Assembly (NCBI RefSeq): GCF_016899855.1
Contig: NZ_JACJJG010000029.1
Location: forward strand, 1-33,142
Length of the DNA: 33,142 nt
Source of the DNA: Marseilla massiliensis
GTDB lineage: Bacteria; Bacteroidota; Bacteroidia; Bacteroidales; Bacteroidaceae
Direction: 5' to 3'
Part shown: positions 14,243 through 22,300 of the stretch, one piece after another
Layout: every line of letters begins with the position of its first letter
How positions within the stretch are numbered: the first letter of the stretch is position 1
Notes under the pieces: model-generated
What the model was told of the DNA's origin: nothing
Database searches by the model: none
What the model saw: only the letters and a program-made list of their open reading frames with translations
Made by a program: the position numbers and the translations under genes

Positions 14243-16069
14243 ATGAAAGAATACATAGTTTCCGCACGCAAGTACAGGCCGATGTCGTTTGACGCTGTGG
14301 TAGGACAAAGCGCCCTGACAACCACGCTGAAGAACGCCGTCAAGAGCGGCAAGCTGGCTCATGCATATCTGTTCTGCGGGCCAAGGGGCGTGGGCAAGAC
14401 TACCTGCGCACGCATTTTCGCCAAAGCAATCAACTGTCAGAACCCAACAAGTGACGGCGAAGCATGCAACGAATGCGAGAGTTGCAAGGCTTTCAACGAG
14501 CAACGCTCATACAATATCTTCGAGCTCGACGCCGCAAGCAACAACTCCGTGGAGAATATCAAGGCGCTTATGGAACAGACGCGCATACCTCCTCAGGTCG
14601 GCAAATATAAGGTATTCATCATCGACGAGGTTCACATGCTGTCGACGGCGGCGTTCAACGCTTTCCTCAAAACACTCGAAGAACCGCCTGCCCATGTAAT
14701 TTTCATTCTCGCGACAACCGAGAAGCACAAGATACTTCCTACCATAATATCGCGTTGCCAGATATATGATTTCGAGCGTATGACTGTCCAGGGAATCATT
14801 GGACAGCTCAAGATGGTGGCCGAGAAAGAAGGAATAACATACGAGGAGGAGGCCCTCAACGTCATTGCCGAGAAGGCTGACGGTGGCATGAGAGACGCAC
14901 TCTCAGTGTTCGACCAGGCCGCCAGCTTCTGTCAAGGCAACATAACATACAAGAAAGTCATTGAAGATCTTAACGTACTCGATACGGACAACTACTTCAA
15001 CATCATTGACCTAAGTCTTGAAAACAAGACTGCCGACGTCATGGTGCTGCTTAACGACATAATAAACAAAGGCTTTGACGGAGGTAATCTGATAAGCGGT
15101 CTGGCCGTACACGTAAGAAACGTGCTCATGGCTAAGGACGAACAGACAATACAGTTGCTGCAGACAGGAGCACGGCAGGCAGAAAAATACAAGGAACAAG
15201 CAAAGAAATGCCCGGCCAACTTCCTGTATAAAGCGTTGAAGATAATGAACGACTGCGACATTAATTACCGCCAAAGCGGCAACAAAAGGCTATTGGTAGA
15301 ACTTACGTTGATAGAAATATCGCAGATAACGCAGCCCGATGACGACGGCGCTGGCGCGGGGCGTAGCCCTAAGAGACTGAAATCCCTGTTCAAAAGACTT
15401 ATGAGCGTTCAGCTGACAGAGGCTATGCAGGTGGCCAAGGCTGAGCCTCCCGTTAACCGTCGCACGGCAGTTTCGTCGCACGACGGCAACATACATGCGC
15501 AACAAGCGCCACAAACTGAGAATAGCAACGTGAACGTTGCACCCGGAAACAACGCTAATGGTGGCTCCGCTACGCCTTCTCCGACCATGCCAAGGGGACT
15601 TAAACTGGGAAAAATCGGCAAGACATTCGACAACCTCAGGCGCAGGAGTGAAGAGCCGCAACAAATTATCGAGACGGCAACAAACGACAACGATACTGGC
15701 GACAGGCAGGAGTTCACCAACGAGCAGCTACTGACTCAATGGACGTCAATGTGCAACCGAATGCCGCAACAGATGACCGGTATCGCGGCGAGGATGAAGA
15801 ACATGGCTCCTGTCATTACCAGCTTTCCGGACATTGAGGTTGTTGTGGACAACCAGATTCTTCTCGACGACATTATGAAAATCAAAGGGCGGATACGCAA
15901 CACGCTCGCGCTCGCGCTCAAGAACAGCGCAATAACGCTTAACATAAGGCTCGCCAAACCTGAGGAAATCAAGCCTATCCTTACCAACAAGGAACGTTTT
16001 GACGAATTGAAACGAGAAAACAAGGCGTTCGAGAAGTTAAGCGAAATGCTGAAACTGGAAATCAATTGA
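14243..16069 (+). CDS. dnaX: DNA polymerase III subunit gamma/tau
   Basis: 608 residues. The clamp-loader AAA+ module is complete: Walker A GPRGVGKT (46-53), four zinc-ligand cysteines (Cys65, 75, 78, 81), Walker B IIDEVHML (126-133) and the SRC sensor at 170-172. The middle helical domain follows to about residue 370. A low-complexity linker (about 405-475, Asn/Ala/Pro-rich) and a C-terminal tau-type domain (ending EKLSEMLKLEIN) complete it. Known role: loads the beta sliding clamp onto DNA and links the polymerase to the helicase. I saw no A6G-type slippery run in the linker, so programmed frameshifting to a gamma form is not supported. It converges with asnA, with a 31-bp hairpin between. 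Confidence 0.96.
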   Translation: MKEYIVSARKYRPMSFDAVVGQSALTTTLKNAVKSGKLAHAYLFCGPRGVGKTTCARIFAKAINCQNPTSDGEACNECESCKAFNEQRSYNIFELDAASNNSVENIKALMEQTRIPPQVGKYKVFIIDEVHMLSTAAFNAFLKTLEEPPAHVIFILATTEKHKILPTIISRCQIYDFERMTVQGIIGQLKMVAEKEGITYEEEALNVIAEKADGGMRDALSVFDQAASFCQGNITYKKVIEDLNVLDTDNYFNIIDLSLENKTADVMVLLNDIINKGFDGGNLISGLAVHVRNVLMAKDEQTIQLLQTGARQAEKYKEQAKKCPANFLYKALKIMNDCDINYRQSGNKRLLVELTLIEISQITQPDDDGAGAGRSPKRLKSLFKRLMSVQLTEAMQVAKAEPPVNRRTAVSSHDGNIHAQQAPQTENSNVNVAPGNNANGGSATPSPTMPRGLKLGKIGKTFDNLRRRSEEPQQIIETATNDNDTGDRQEFTNEQLLTQWTSMCNRMPQQMTGIAARMKNMAPVITSFPDIEVVVDNQILLDDIMKIKGRIRNTLALALKNSAITLNIRLAKPEEIKPILTNKERFDELKRENKAFEKLSEMLKLEIN

Positions 16070-16093
16070 TAATTAAGAATTAAGAGCTTCGGG

Positions 16094-16183
16094 AATTAAG
16101 AATTAAGAGTTAAGAATTAAGAAAGTATGCATTGACAATTGACAAAGGTATTTTTCTTAATTCTTAACTCTTAATTCTTAATT
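16094..16183. terminator. Perfect 31-bp inverted repeat between convergent dnaX and asnA
   Basis: Arms 16094-16124 and 16153-16183 are exact reverse complements (31 of 31) with a 28-nt loop. They use the same TTAAGAATTAAGAGTTAAG phrase as the repeat at 3558-3641, and an extra partial copy of the arm lies at 16071-16087. It sits 25 nt past the dnaX stop and 6 nt past the asnA stop on the other strand, well placed for a bidirectional terminator. It is also a member of a dispersed repeat family. Confidence 0.75.
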
Positions 16184-16188
16184 TAATA

Positions 16189-17226
16189 TCATATCAGCGT
16201 CATTCCCAACTCCTCACATTCCTTTATCATTTCACAAGGCCATATACTTGCCTGGATTTCCCCAAGATGGGCCTTGTGCAGCAATACGAGGCACAAACGG
16301 CTCTGGCCTATACCGCCGCCGATACTCAGAGGCAGCTCGCCTGACAGCAGTTTTTTATGGAAATACAGCTCCTTACGTTCCTGCTGACCGGTCAGTTCGA
16401 GCTGGCGCAGCAACGCTTCCTTGTCTACACGAATACCCATCGACGACAGTTCGACGGCCCTGTCGAGCGTAGGATACCATATAAGGATGTCGCCGTTAAG
16501 GCCTTTATGGCCTTTGCCTGTTTCCGTTGTCCAGTCATCATAATCCGGCGCGCGACCGTCATGCGGCTTACCGTCGGCCAGCTTGCCGCCTATACCTATT
16601 ATAAATACAGCCCCGTACTTCTTGCATACCAGGTTTTCACGCTCTTTCGGATCCTTGTCGGGATACATCTCGAGCAGATCCTCACTGTGTACGAAGTGTA
16701 TTTCCTCCGGTAAAAACGGCTTCAAGGCCGAATATCGCTCGCAAACAAGATACTCGGTACGCCTGATTGCCGCGTATATACGGCGCACGACGCTCTTGAG
16801 GAAGTCAATGTTACGCTGCTCACGGGTCATCACGGCCTCCCAGTCCCACTGGTCTACATAAAGCGAATGCAGGTTGTCAAGCTCCTCGTCGGCACGTATC
16901 GCGTTCATGTCGGCGTACACCCCGTAGCCAGGCTCTATCGAATAGTCGGCCAGGGTAAGTCTTTTCCACTTAGCGAGCGAATGAACCACCTCTGCCTCTG
17001 CGTCTCCAAGATCCCTGATGGGGAATGTAACGGGACGTTCAACACCGTTAAGGTCATCATTGATACCCAATCCTTTAAGGACAAACAGCGGCGCCGTGAC
17101 TCGCCGCAGGCGAAGTTCTGTTGACAGGTTCTGCTGAAAAAACTCTTTTATAAGCTTTATGCCCTGCTCGGTCTGCCGCATGTCCAGCGGCGACTTATAT
17201 CCGACGGGCTTGATAAGTTTGCTCAT
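16189..17226 (-). CDS. asnA: Aspartate-ammonia ligase (asparagine synthetase A)
   Basis: 345 residues, close to the usual 330-345. Known reaction: aspartate + ammonia + ATP to asparagine + AMP + PPi, in the cytoplasm; the fold is related to class II aminoacyl-tRNA synthetases. Diagnostic segments are VTAPLFVLKGLGINDDLNG, a LADYSIEPGYGVYADMNAIR stretch, HSLYVDQWDWE and, near the end, LSIGGGIGQSRLCLVLLHKAHLGEIQ with IWP. A good promoter lies at 17259-17289. The ammonia-using enzyme would consume one product of the hut pathway further left, but no regulatory link is visible. Confidence 0.97.
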   Translation of the reverse strand: MSKLIKPVGYKSPLDMRQTEQGIKLIKEFFQQNLSTELRLRRVTAPLFVLKGLGINDDLNGVERPVTFPIRDLGDAEAEVVHSLAKWKRLTLADYSIEPGYGVYADMNAIRADEELDNLHSLYVDQWDWEAVMTREQRNIDFLKSVVRRIYAAIRRTEYLVCERYSALKPFLPEEIHFVHSEDLLEMYPDKDPKERENLVCKKYGAVFIIGIGGKLADGKPHDGRAPDYDDWTTETGKGHKGLNGDILIWYPTLDRAVELSSMGIRVDKEALLRQLELTGQQERKELYFHKKLLSGELPLSIGGGIGQSRLCLVLLHKAHLGEIQASIWPCEMIKECEELGMTLI

Positions 17227-17258
17227 TGTGATATACGTTTGATTAGTAAATGCGTCGG

Positions 17259-17289
17259 CAAAGATACTAACATTTCAGCAATATGCAAA
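17259..17289 (-). promoter_or_regulatory. Bacteroidetes-type promoter of asnA
   Basis: On the minus strand TTTG (17289-17286) is followed by a 19-nt spacer and TATCTTTG (17266-17259), an exact consensus match. Transcription should start about 25 nt before the asnA start codon. Confidence 0.75.
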
Positions 17290-17435
17290 TTTTTAAAAGT
17301 AAAAATATCGCATTTTATCACTTATTTCTTTATTTACGCTACATTAAGAAAACAAGCGGCAACATAATGCCGAAGCGTGGAAAAACTTACGGCATATAAG
17401 GGCCTATAACACCCATCCAGGCCGAACACCGCACG

Positions 17436-17472
17436 AAAAAGCGCCGGCAAGGGGACAAAACCCAACCGGCGC
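17436..17472 (-). terminator. Intrinsic terminator of the small lipoprotein gene
   Basis: On the minus strand GCGCCGG (17472-17466) pairs with CCGGCGC (17447-17441), with extra G/C pairing inside the loop, and is followed directly by TTTTT (17440-17436). It is 63 nt beyond the stop codon at 17535. The rest of the 17290-17535 gap shows no gene. Confidence 0.75.
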
Positions 17473-17534
17473 AACGCCTTTTACCTTAAACTAAAATCCC
17501 AAAAAGATGTTATCTTGAACAAAAAACGCTATCG

Positions 17535-17888
17535 TCATTCAGCCTCAACAGAGCGAATTTCTATGGCTGCCGAACCCAGGCGCGACGAGCCGTCGGTCAC
17601 GATACCGCTCAGTATGGCTATATTGCCTGCCTCGGCAGCCGTCACACTGACAGTGTTATAGGCTTTCGTCTCAAGCGAGAAGGCTGTCGTCGAGACATTC
17701 CATTCAACTCCCGCCCCGGCAGGCAGGTTGGGTATGCTGTACAGGTTCTCCTCGCCCACCACTACATTGGCGCTGCCCTGTATCGTATAAGTCGGCGTCG
17801 TGTCAGACGTTCTGTCGTCATCGTCGCTGCAACTCCATATCACCGGAACTACGGCGAGCACAAGCATAAATCTAAATAATGCCTTCAT
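17535..17888 (-). CDS. Small lipoprotein with Ig-like domain
   Basis: 117 residues. The signal MKALFRFMLVLAVVPVIWSC ends in a lipobox with acylation likely at Cys20, followed by SDDDDRTSD; an acidic stretch right after the Cys is common in Bacteroidetes surface lipoproteins. Residues 33-117 form one short beta-rich domain (TYTIQGSANVVVGEENLYSI, then GVEWNVSTTAF and VSVTAAEAGNIAIL) that resembles a bacterial Ig-like or PKD fold. No catalytic motif. It is monocistronic, with a promoter at 17902-17933 and a terminator at 17436-17472. Function unknown. Confidence 0.75.
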   Translation of the reverse strand: MKALFRFMLVLAVVPVIWSCSDDDDRTSDTTPTYTIQGSANVVVGEENLYSIPNLPAGAGVEWNVSTTAFSLETKAYNTVSVTAAEAGNIAILSGIVTDGSSRLGSAAIEIRSVEAE

Positions 17889-17901
17889 GTCAATCAGTAT
17901 T

Positions 17902-17933
17902 CAAATATTTTTAATAAATATAAAACATCCAAA
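17902..17933 (-). promoter_or_regulatory. Near-consensus promoter of the small lipoprotein gene
   Basis: On the minus strand TTTG (17933-17930), a 20-nt spacer, then AATATTTG (17909-17902), one mismatch to TAnnTTTG. The start codon is 14 nt downstream of the box, so the leader would be very short. Confidence 0.5.
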
Positions 17934-18224
17934 TAACAAAAAATCACGGCAAATAGACTGAATTAAGATATACAACACAACATAAAAATGTTAATATATC
18001 GACGACAAAAAGGAGATAGTCATCCATTTATACAAATTGAAACGAATATGAGACAAACGCCAACATGTTGATTTTCGTTGACCTCTTCAGTTTAGATTAT
18101 TTGCCAACAACAAGCCGCACGCACGCAAATACGCGAAAATACAGTGTGCAGCCATATGTATCTAAACAGCAAAGCGTTACGCAAAGTAAGGCATTTAATG
18201 TGCAACAAAAACGGCAGGAAAAAG

Positions 18225-18291
18225 CATGAAAAAGGGCATGAAACACGCTGAAAAGCGACCTATGTGGCGGTTTTCAGCCGTATTTTTCATG
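18225..18291. repeat. Nested inverted repeat in a divergent gap
   Basis: Outer arms CATGAAAAA (18225-18233) and TTTTTCATG (18283-18291) enclose inner arms GCTGAAAA (18247-18254) and TTTTCAGC (18271-18278). It lies in the 809-nt gap between the divergent lipoprotein (-) and DUF3592-like (+) genes, just left of array C. No gene ends here, so it is not an ordinary terminator. The remainder of the gap (about 17934-18220) is A/T-rich, with no convincing gene or promoter seen. Confidence 0.5.
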
Positions 18292-18315
18292 ACATAACAC
18301 GGCTAAACGGCGTGC

Positions 18316-18374
18316 AAAAGACGGTCTTCGGGAAAGTAAAAGGCCGTCAACGGCAACCTCAATGACGGCCTTCG
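18316..18374. repeat. 22-bp-phased array C: three 15-bp near-palindromes
   Basis: Cores at an exact 22-bp period: 18316 AAAAGACGGTCTTCG, 18338 AAAAGGCCGTCAACG, 18360 CAATGACGGCCTTCG, with spacers GGAAAGT and GCAACCT. A weaker unit may precede at 18294. The AACG/TTCG ends differ from the TTTT ends in arrays A and D but also occur in array B. It lies between divergent genes, about 240 nt upstream of the DUF3592 promoter. Confidence 0.75.
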
Positions 18375-18567
18375 GCACGATGACTGTCGTCAGACAGCCC
18401 CGCCGGAACTCTGTTTCCACACAAAACACAGACATTCGCGCAATATCATTTTGCCATCACAATACCACGTTTACCTTACATCCTGCACAGCTTGCAACCA
18501 TAAGCCATGCAAACATCAGCAGCCACGCCCCGCCGGAAGTACTACATCGCATAATTATGCCGATGGG

Positions 18568-18599
18568 CTTGCGTATTCAAGATAAAATACTTATCTTTG
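18568..18599 (+). promoter_or_regulatory. Bacteroidetes-type promoter of the DUF3592-like gene
   Basis: CTTG at 18568-18571 (one mismatch to TTTG), a 20-nt spacer, then TATCTTTG at 18592-18599, an exact -7 box. The leader would be about 90 nt and includes the 18-bp tandem duplication. Confidence 0.65.
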
Positions 18600-18662
18600 C
18601 CATCGGATATACATCCGTGCGGCCGCCGGCATGAAAACAGCATCCGACAGGCCGCCGACAGT

Positions 18663-18698
18663 CTAATAACATATCAAGGACTAATAACATATCAAGGA
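18663..18698 (+). repeat. Perfect 18-bp tandem duplication at a start codon
   Basis: CTAATAACATATCAAGGA occurs twice head to tail, at 18663-18680 and 18681-18698. The last A of the second copy is the A of the first ATG of the DUF3592-like gene. Each copy ends in AAGGA, so the duplication doubles a Shine-Dalgarno-like motif. Confidence 0.85.
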
Positions 18699-19135
18699 TG
18701 TCCATGAAAAGCCTCGCAAACCTCCGCGTTGATGACCTTATATGGCTCGCCGCATTCGCCGGAGCCGCAGTCCTGCTTGGCATTGGCCTTTACGGATTAA
18801 TATCACTCGCGATAGACTCACGGACGTACGTGCCCACCAAAGGGATTGTAGAGCGCGTGGACAGGACGAGGACATACCGCCACCGCAAGACACGCACAGA
18901 GAGTCACGCGATGGTTATCTACGACACGGAACGCTTCGGCAAGCTGTCGACAACCTATGATGCGAACTTTGCGATAGGCCTTGGCAAGGGCGACGAAGTA
19001 GCCTTAATCTATGACCCTGAGCACCCTCGCGACGTGCGTTTCCCCTCACGCGACATATGGGCTTACGGCACATGCTGCGCCTGCGGACTGCTGCTCGGAT
19101 GGGGCGGAATGCAACTGCGCAGGCGAAAAGCCTGA
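18698..19135 (+). CDS. DUF3592-like membrane protein
   Basis: 145 residues with two hydrophobic helices (about 14-40 and 118-137) around a soluble beta-rich part. The stretch VPTKGIVERVDRTRTYRHRK, then AMVIYDTERFGKL, then GKGDEVALIYDPEHPRDVRFPS is the pattern of DUF3592 proteins, whose function is unknown. The protein is probably in the inner membrane. Two starts are possible: ATG 18698 or ATG 18704. AAGGA at 18694-18698 is 5 nt before 18704, which favours the latter if a Shine-Dalgarno is used. The RG-II enzyme genes begin 185 nt downstream; no clear terminator with a T tract separates them, but a functional link is not implied. Confidence 0.75.
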   Translation: MSMKSLANLRVDDLIWLAAFAGAAVLLGIGLYGLISLAIDSRTYVPTKGIVERVDRTRTYRHRKTRTESHAMVIYDTERFGKLSTTYDANFAIGLGKGDEVALIYDPEHPRDVRFPSRDIWAYGTCCACGLLLGWGGMQLRRRKA

Positions 19136-19320
19136 ATACAAAGGCATGGGCCAAGCGCACGGCCATGCAGCGGCAGGCCCCAAAGCCTGCTTTGAGGCAG
19201 CACCCGGACAGGGCAAGACGTCCGGGCGGCACGAATTATGCAACGATGCGCCATTTAAATAAAAACCGACTGGTTACAAATGACAATCTTTACCGTCAAA
19301 TACATAAACGAAAACCTATT

Positions 19321-22300
19321 ATGAGAAAACTTATTTTGTCTGCCATCGTCGCGCTGTCGGCGATGACACCCTACATCTCCTCCGCGAAGGATGTCTATGT
19401 CTCAACCTCGTTCAGGGAGCCGGCCAACGAAGGCCTACGCTTCATCTACAGTTATGACGGCCTGAGGTGGGACACCATACCGGGCACATTCCTGAGCCCG
19501 GAAGTAGGCACGCAGAAAGTAATGCGTGACCCCTCAATCGTAAAAGGGCCCGACGGCACGTTCCATCTCGTATGGACGTCAAGCTGGAAAGGCGACCGCG
19601 GCTTCGGCTACGCCTCGTCCAAAGACCTTATACACTGGAGCAAGGAACGCTTCATCGAGGTAATGGACGACCCCACGACGGTAAACGTCTGGGCTCCGGA
19701 ACTGTTCTACGACGATGTCAAGAAGCAGTACATGATTGTATGGGCGTCGTGCGTGCCGGGCAAGTTCCCCGACTATGAGGAGGACCACTACAACAACCAC
19801 CGCCTTTATTATGTAACGACAAAGGACTTCAAGAAGTTCAGCAAGGCAAAGCTTCTTATCGACCCCGACTTCAGCTGCATTGACGCCACGATACTGAAGC
19901 GCGGCGACAAAGACTATGTCATGGTGCTCAAGGACAACTCTCGTAAGCAGCGCAACCTCAAGGTTGCCTTCGCTACGTCGCCATACGGTCCGTGGAGCAA
20001 AGCTTCCGAACCGTTTACCGAGAGCTTTACCGAAGGACCTACTACGACACAGGCCGAAGGCTGGTACTACATCTATTATGACTCTTACCGCCACGGCATA
20101 TACGGTGCCGCGAGGACAAAGGACTTCAAGAACTTCCAGGACCGCACGGGAGCAGTCAACTTCCCCGTTGGCCACAAGCACGGCACCGTGTTCATGGCTC
20201 CGGAAGAAATCGTACAGGGCCTCATCAAGCAAAACAGTGACGCCGTACACTATACCGGCAGCGTAGTGGCTACGCCCGCACGCCATGACGGCGGACTGTC
20301 GCCCGTAGTGGGAGTACACAACATCCAGACCATGCGCGCCGAGAAGGGATGGCTCTATAACCACCAGCCGATGATGGCATACTGGCACGGCAAGTTCTAC
20401 ATGCATTACCTTACCGACCCCCGCAGCGAGCACGAGGCTCCCGGAAAGACCATGCTCCAGACATCCGAGGACGGCTATACATGGACTAAACCGGTTGAGC
20501 TGTTCCCCATATACAGCGTGCCCGACGGCTTCACCAAGGAGACATTGCCCGGTATCGTGGCAAAAGACCTCAAGGCGGTAATGCACCAGCGCGTAGGCTT
20601 CTACGTGTCGAGCAACGACAAACTTATAGCGACGGGTAACTATAACGTGGCCCTTACGCCTAAAGACCACCCCAACGACGGTAACGGTATAGGCCGAGTG
20701 GTACGTGAAATCAAGGCCGACGGCTCGTTCGGCCCTATCTACTTTATCTATTACAACCACGACTTCAACGAGAAGAATACCGACTTCCCGTATTATAAAA
20801 AGTCAAAGGACAAGGCTTTCGTTAAGGCCTGCGACGAACTGATAGCCGACCCGATGATGCGTATGCAATGGGTTGAGGAGGCCGATAGGAACGACGACAT
20901 CCTGCCATTAAAAAACCCTTACAAGGCATTTAGCGGCTATACCCTGCCCGACGGACGCAAGGTCGGGCTGTGGAAACATGCCCTTCAGAGCATAAGCAGC
21001 GACGGCGGCAACACCTGGCGCTACCCCGCAACAAGGGCACACGGCTTCGTTAACTCTAACGCTAAAATCTGGGGACAGCGCCTTTCCGACGGTACTTACG
21101 CCACAGTGTACAACCCCGCTGAATACCGTTGGCCGCTGGCTATCTCGCTGAGCAAGGACGGACTGGAATACACCACGCTCAACCTCGTGAACGGCGAGGT
21201 GACTCCCGAGCGCCACTGGGGTAACTACAAGAGCTTCGGTCCTCAGTACACACGCGGTATTCTCGAAGGTAACGGCACGCCGAAGGACGGCAACCTCTGG
21301 ATAACATACAGCAACAACAAGGAGGACATGTGGGTATCCTGCATTCAGGTGCCCGTCAAGCTGGAGGCTACCGAGCACGCTTCGGGCGGTTTCGGCAAGT
21401 ACACAAAGCTGGCAGACATGACCGACTGGAATATATATTCACCCCTCTGGGCACCTGTTGAGCTTGACGGCGAGTGGCTGACGCTGAGCGACAAGGACCC
21501 GTATGACTACGCAAGGGTGGAGAAAGTGATACCCGCGACAAAGGAACTTACCGTTGAATTTGACGTTAAGGCCGGTCAGACTGACCACGGCCAGCTCAAT
21601 ATCGAGTTCCTCGACGCCAAGGGCAACATGTGCTCACGTATCGTTCTCGACTCTACTGCGACAATGAGAGTCAAGGGAGGAGCGCGCTACGGAGGCCTGC
21701 TGAAGGGCTATGAAGCCGGCAAGACATACCACATCAAGGCCGTTCTCTCTGTTGACGGTCACGTTGGAACTTACTACGTGAACGGCAAGAGGGCCACGGC
21801 ACGCATGTTCGACACTCCCGTCGACGCCATCACACGCATTGTGTTCCGCACCGGAAACCTGTTCGACAAACCCGACATCGAGACCCCTGCCGACCAGTTT
21901 GTTGACATGCCGCGCGCCGACGAGGAAGACCCGATGGCAACATTCGCCATCGCTAACCTCACCACAAAGTCGTCAGACGGCGACGCTAACGCCGCTATTC
22001 TGAGGTATGACGACTACAAGCACTACGCCGACTACTTCAATACGATGGAGGACGAGAACATCGTTACCTACATACCTAACAGCAAGTCGTCTGAATGGAT
22101 GAGCAAGAACGTTCCCCTCTTCGACTGCCCCGACAAGGCGATGGAGGAAATGTACTACTTCCGCTGGTGGTCGCTGCGCAAGCATATCAAGCGCACTCCC
22201 GTAGGATTGGGCATGACCGAATTCCTCGTTCAGCGCTCATACGCCGACAAATACAACCTCATCGCCTGCGCCGTTGGCCACCACATAATGGAGACACGCT

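Noticed and set aside
15300..15700. Programmed frameshift in dnaX producing a gamma subunit
   Set aside because: No A AAA AAG-type slippery run with a following stem-loop was seen in the linker region.
18362..18634. 90-residue open frame on + between divergent genes
   Set aside because: It starts inside array C, has no recognisable domain, and runs through the promoter of the DUF3592-like gene; its composition does not look like a protein.
19203..19226. CCCGGAC/GTCCGGG hairpin as a terminator of the DUF3592-like gene
   Set aside because: The stem is only 7 bp with a 10-nt loop and no T tract follows, so termination is not supported.
19057..19320. Upstream extension of the large multidomain glycosidase
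   Set aside because: The frame is open, but it overlaps the DUF3592-like gene and lacks protein-like composition; a clean signal peptide begins at ATG 19321.
19579..20760. 393-residue open frame antisense to the GH43/GH143/GH142 gene
   Set aside because: It is a shadow of a GC-rich coding strand with strong domain matches; the antisense product has no family features or signal.
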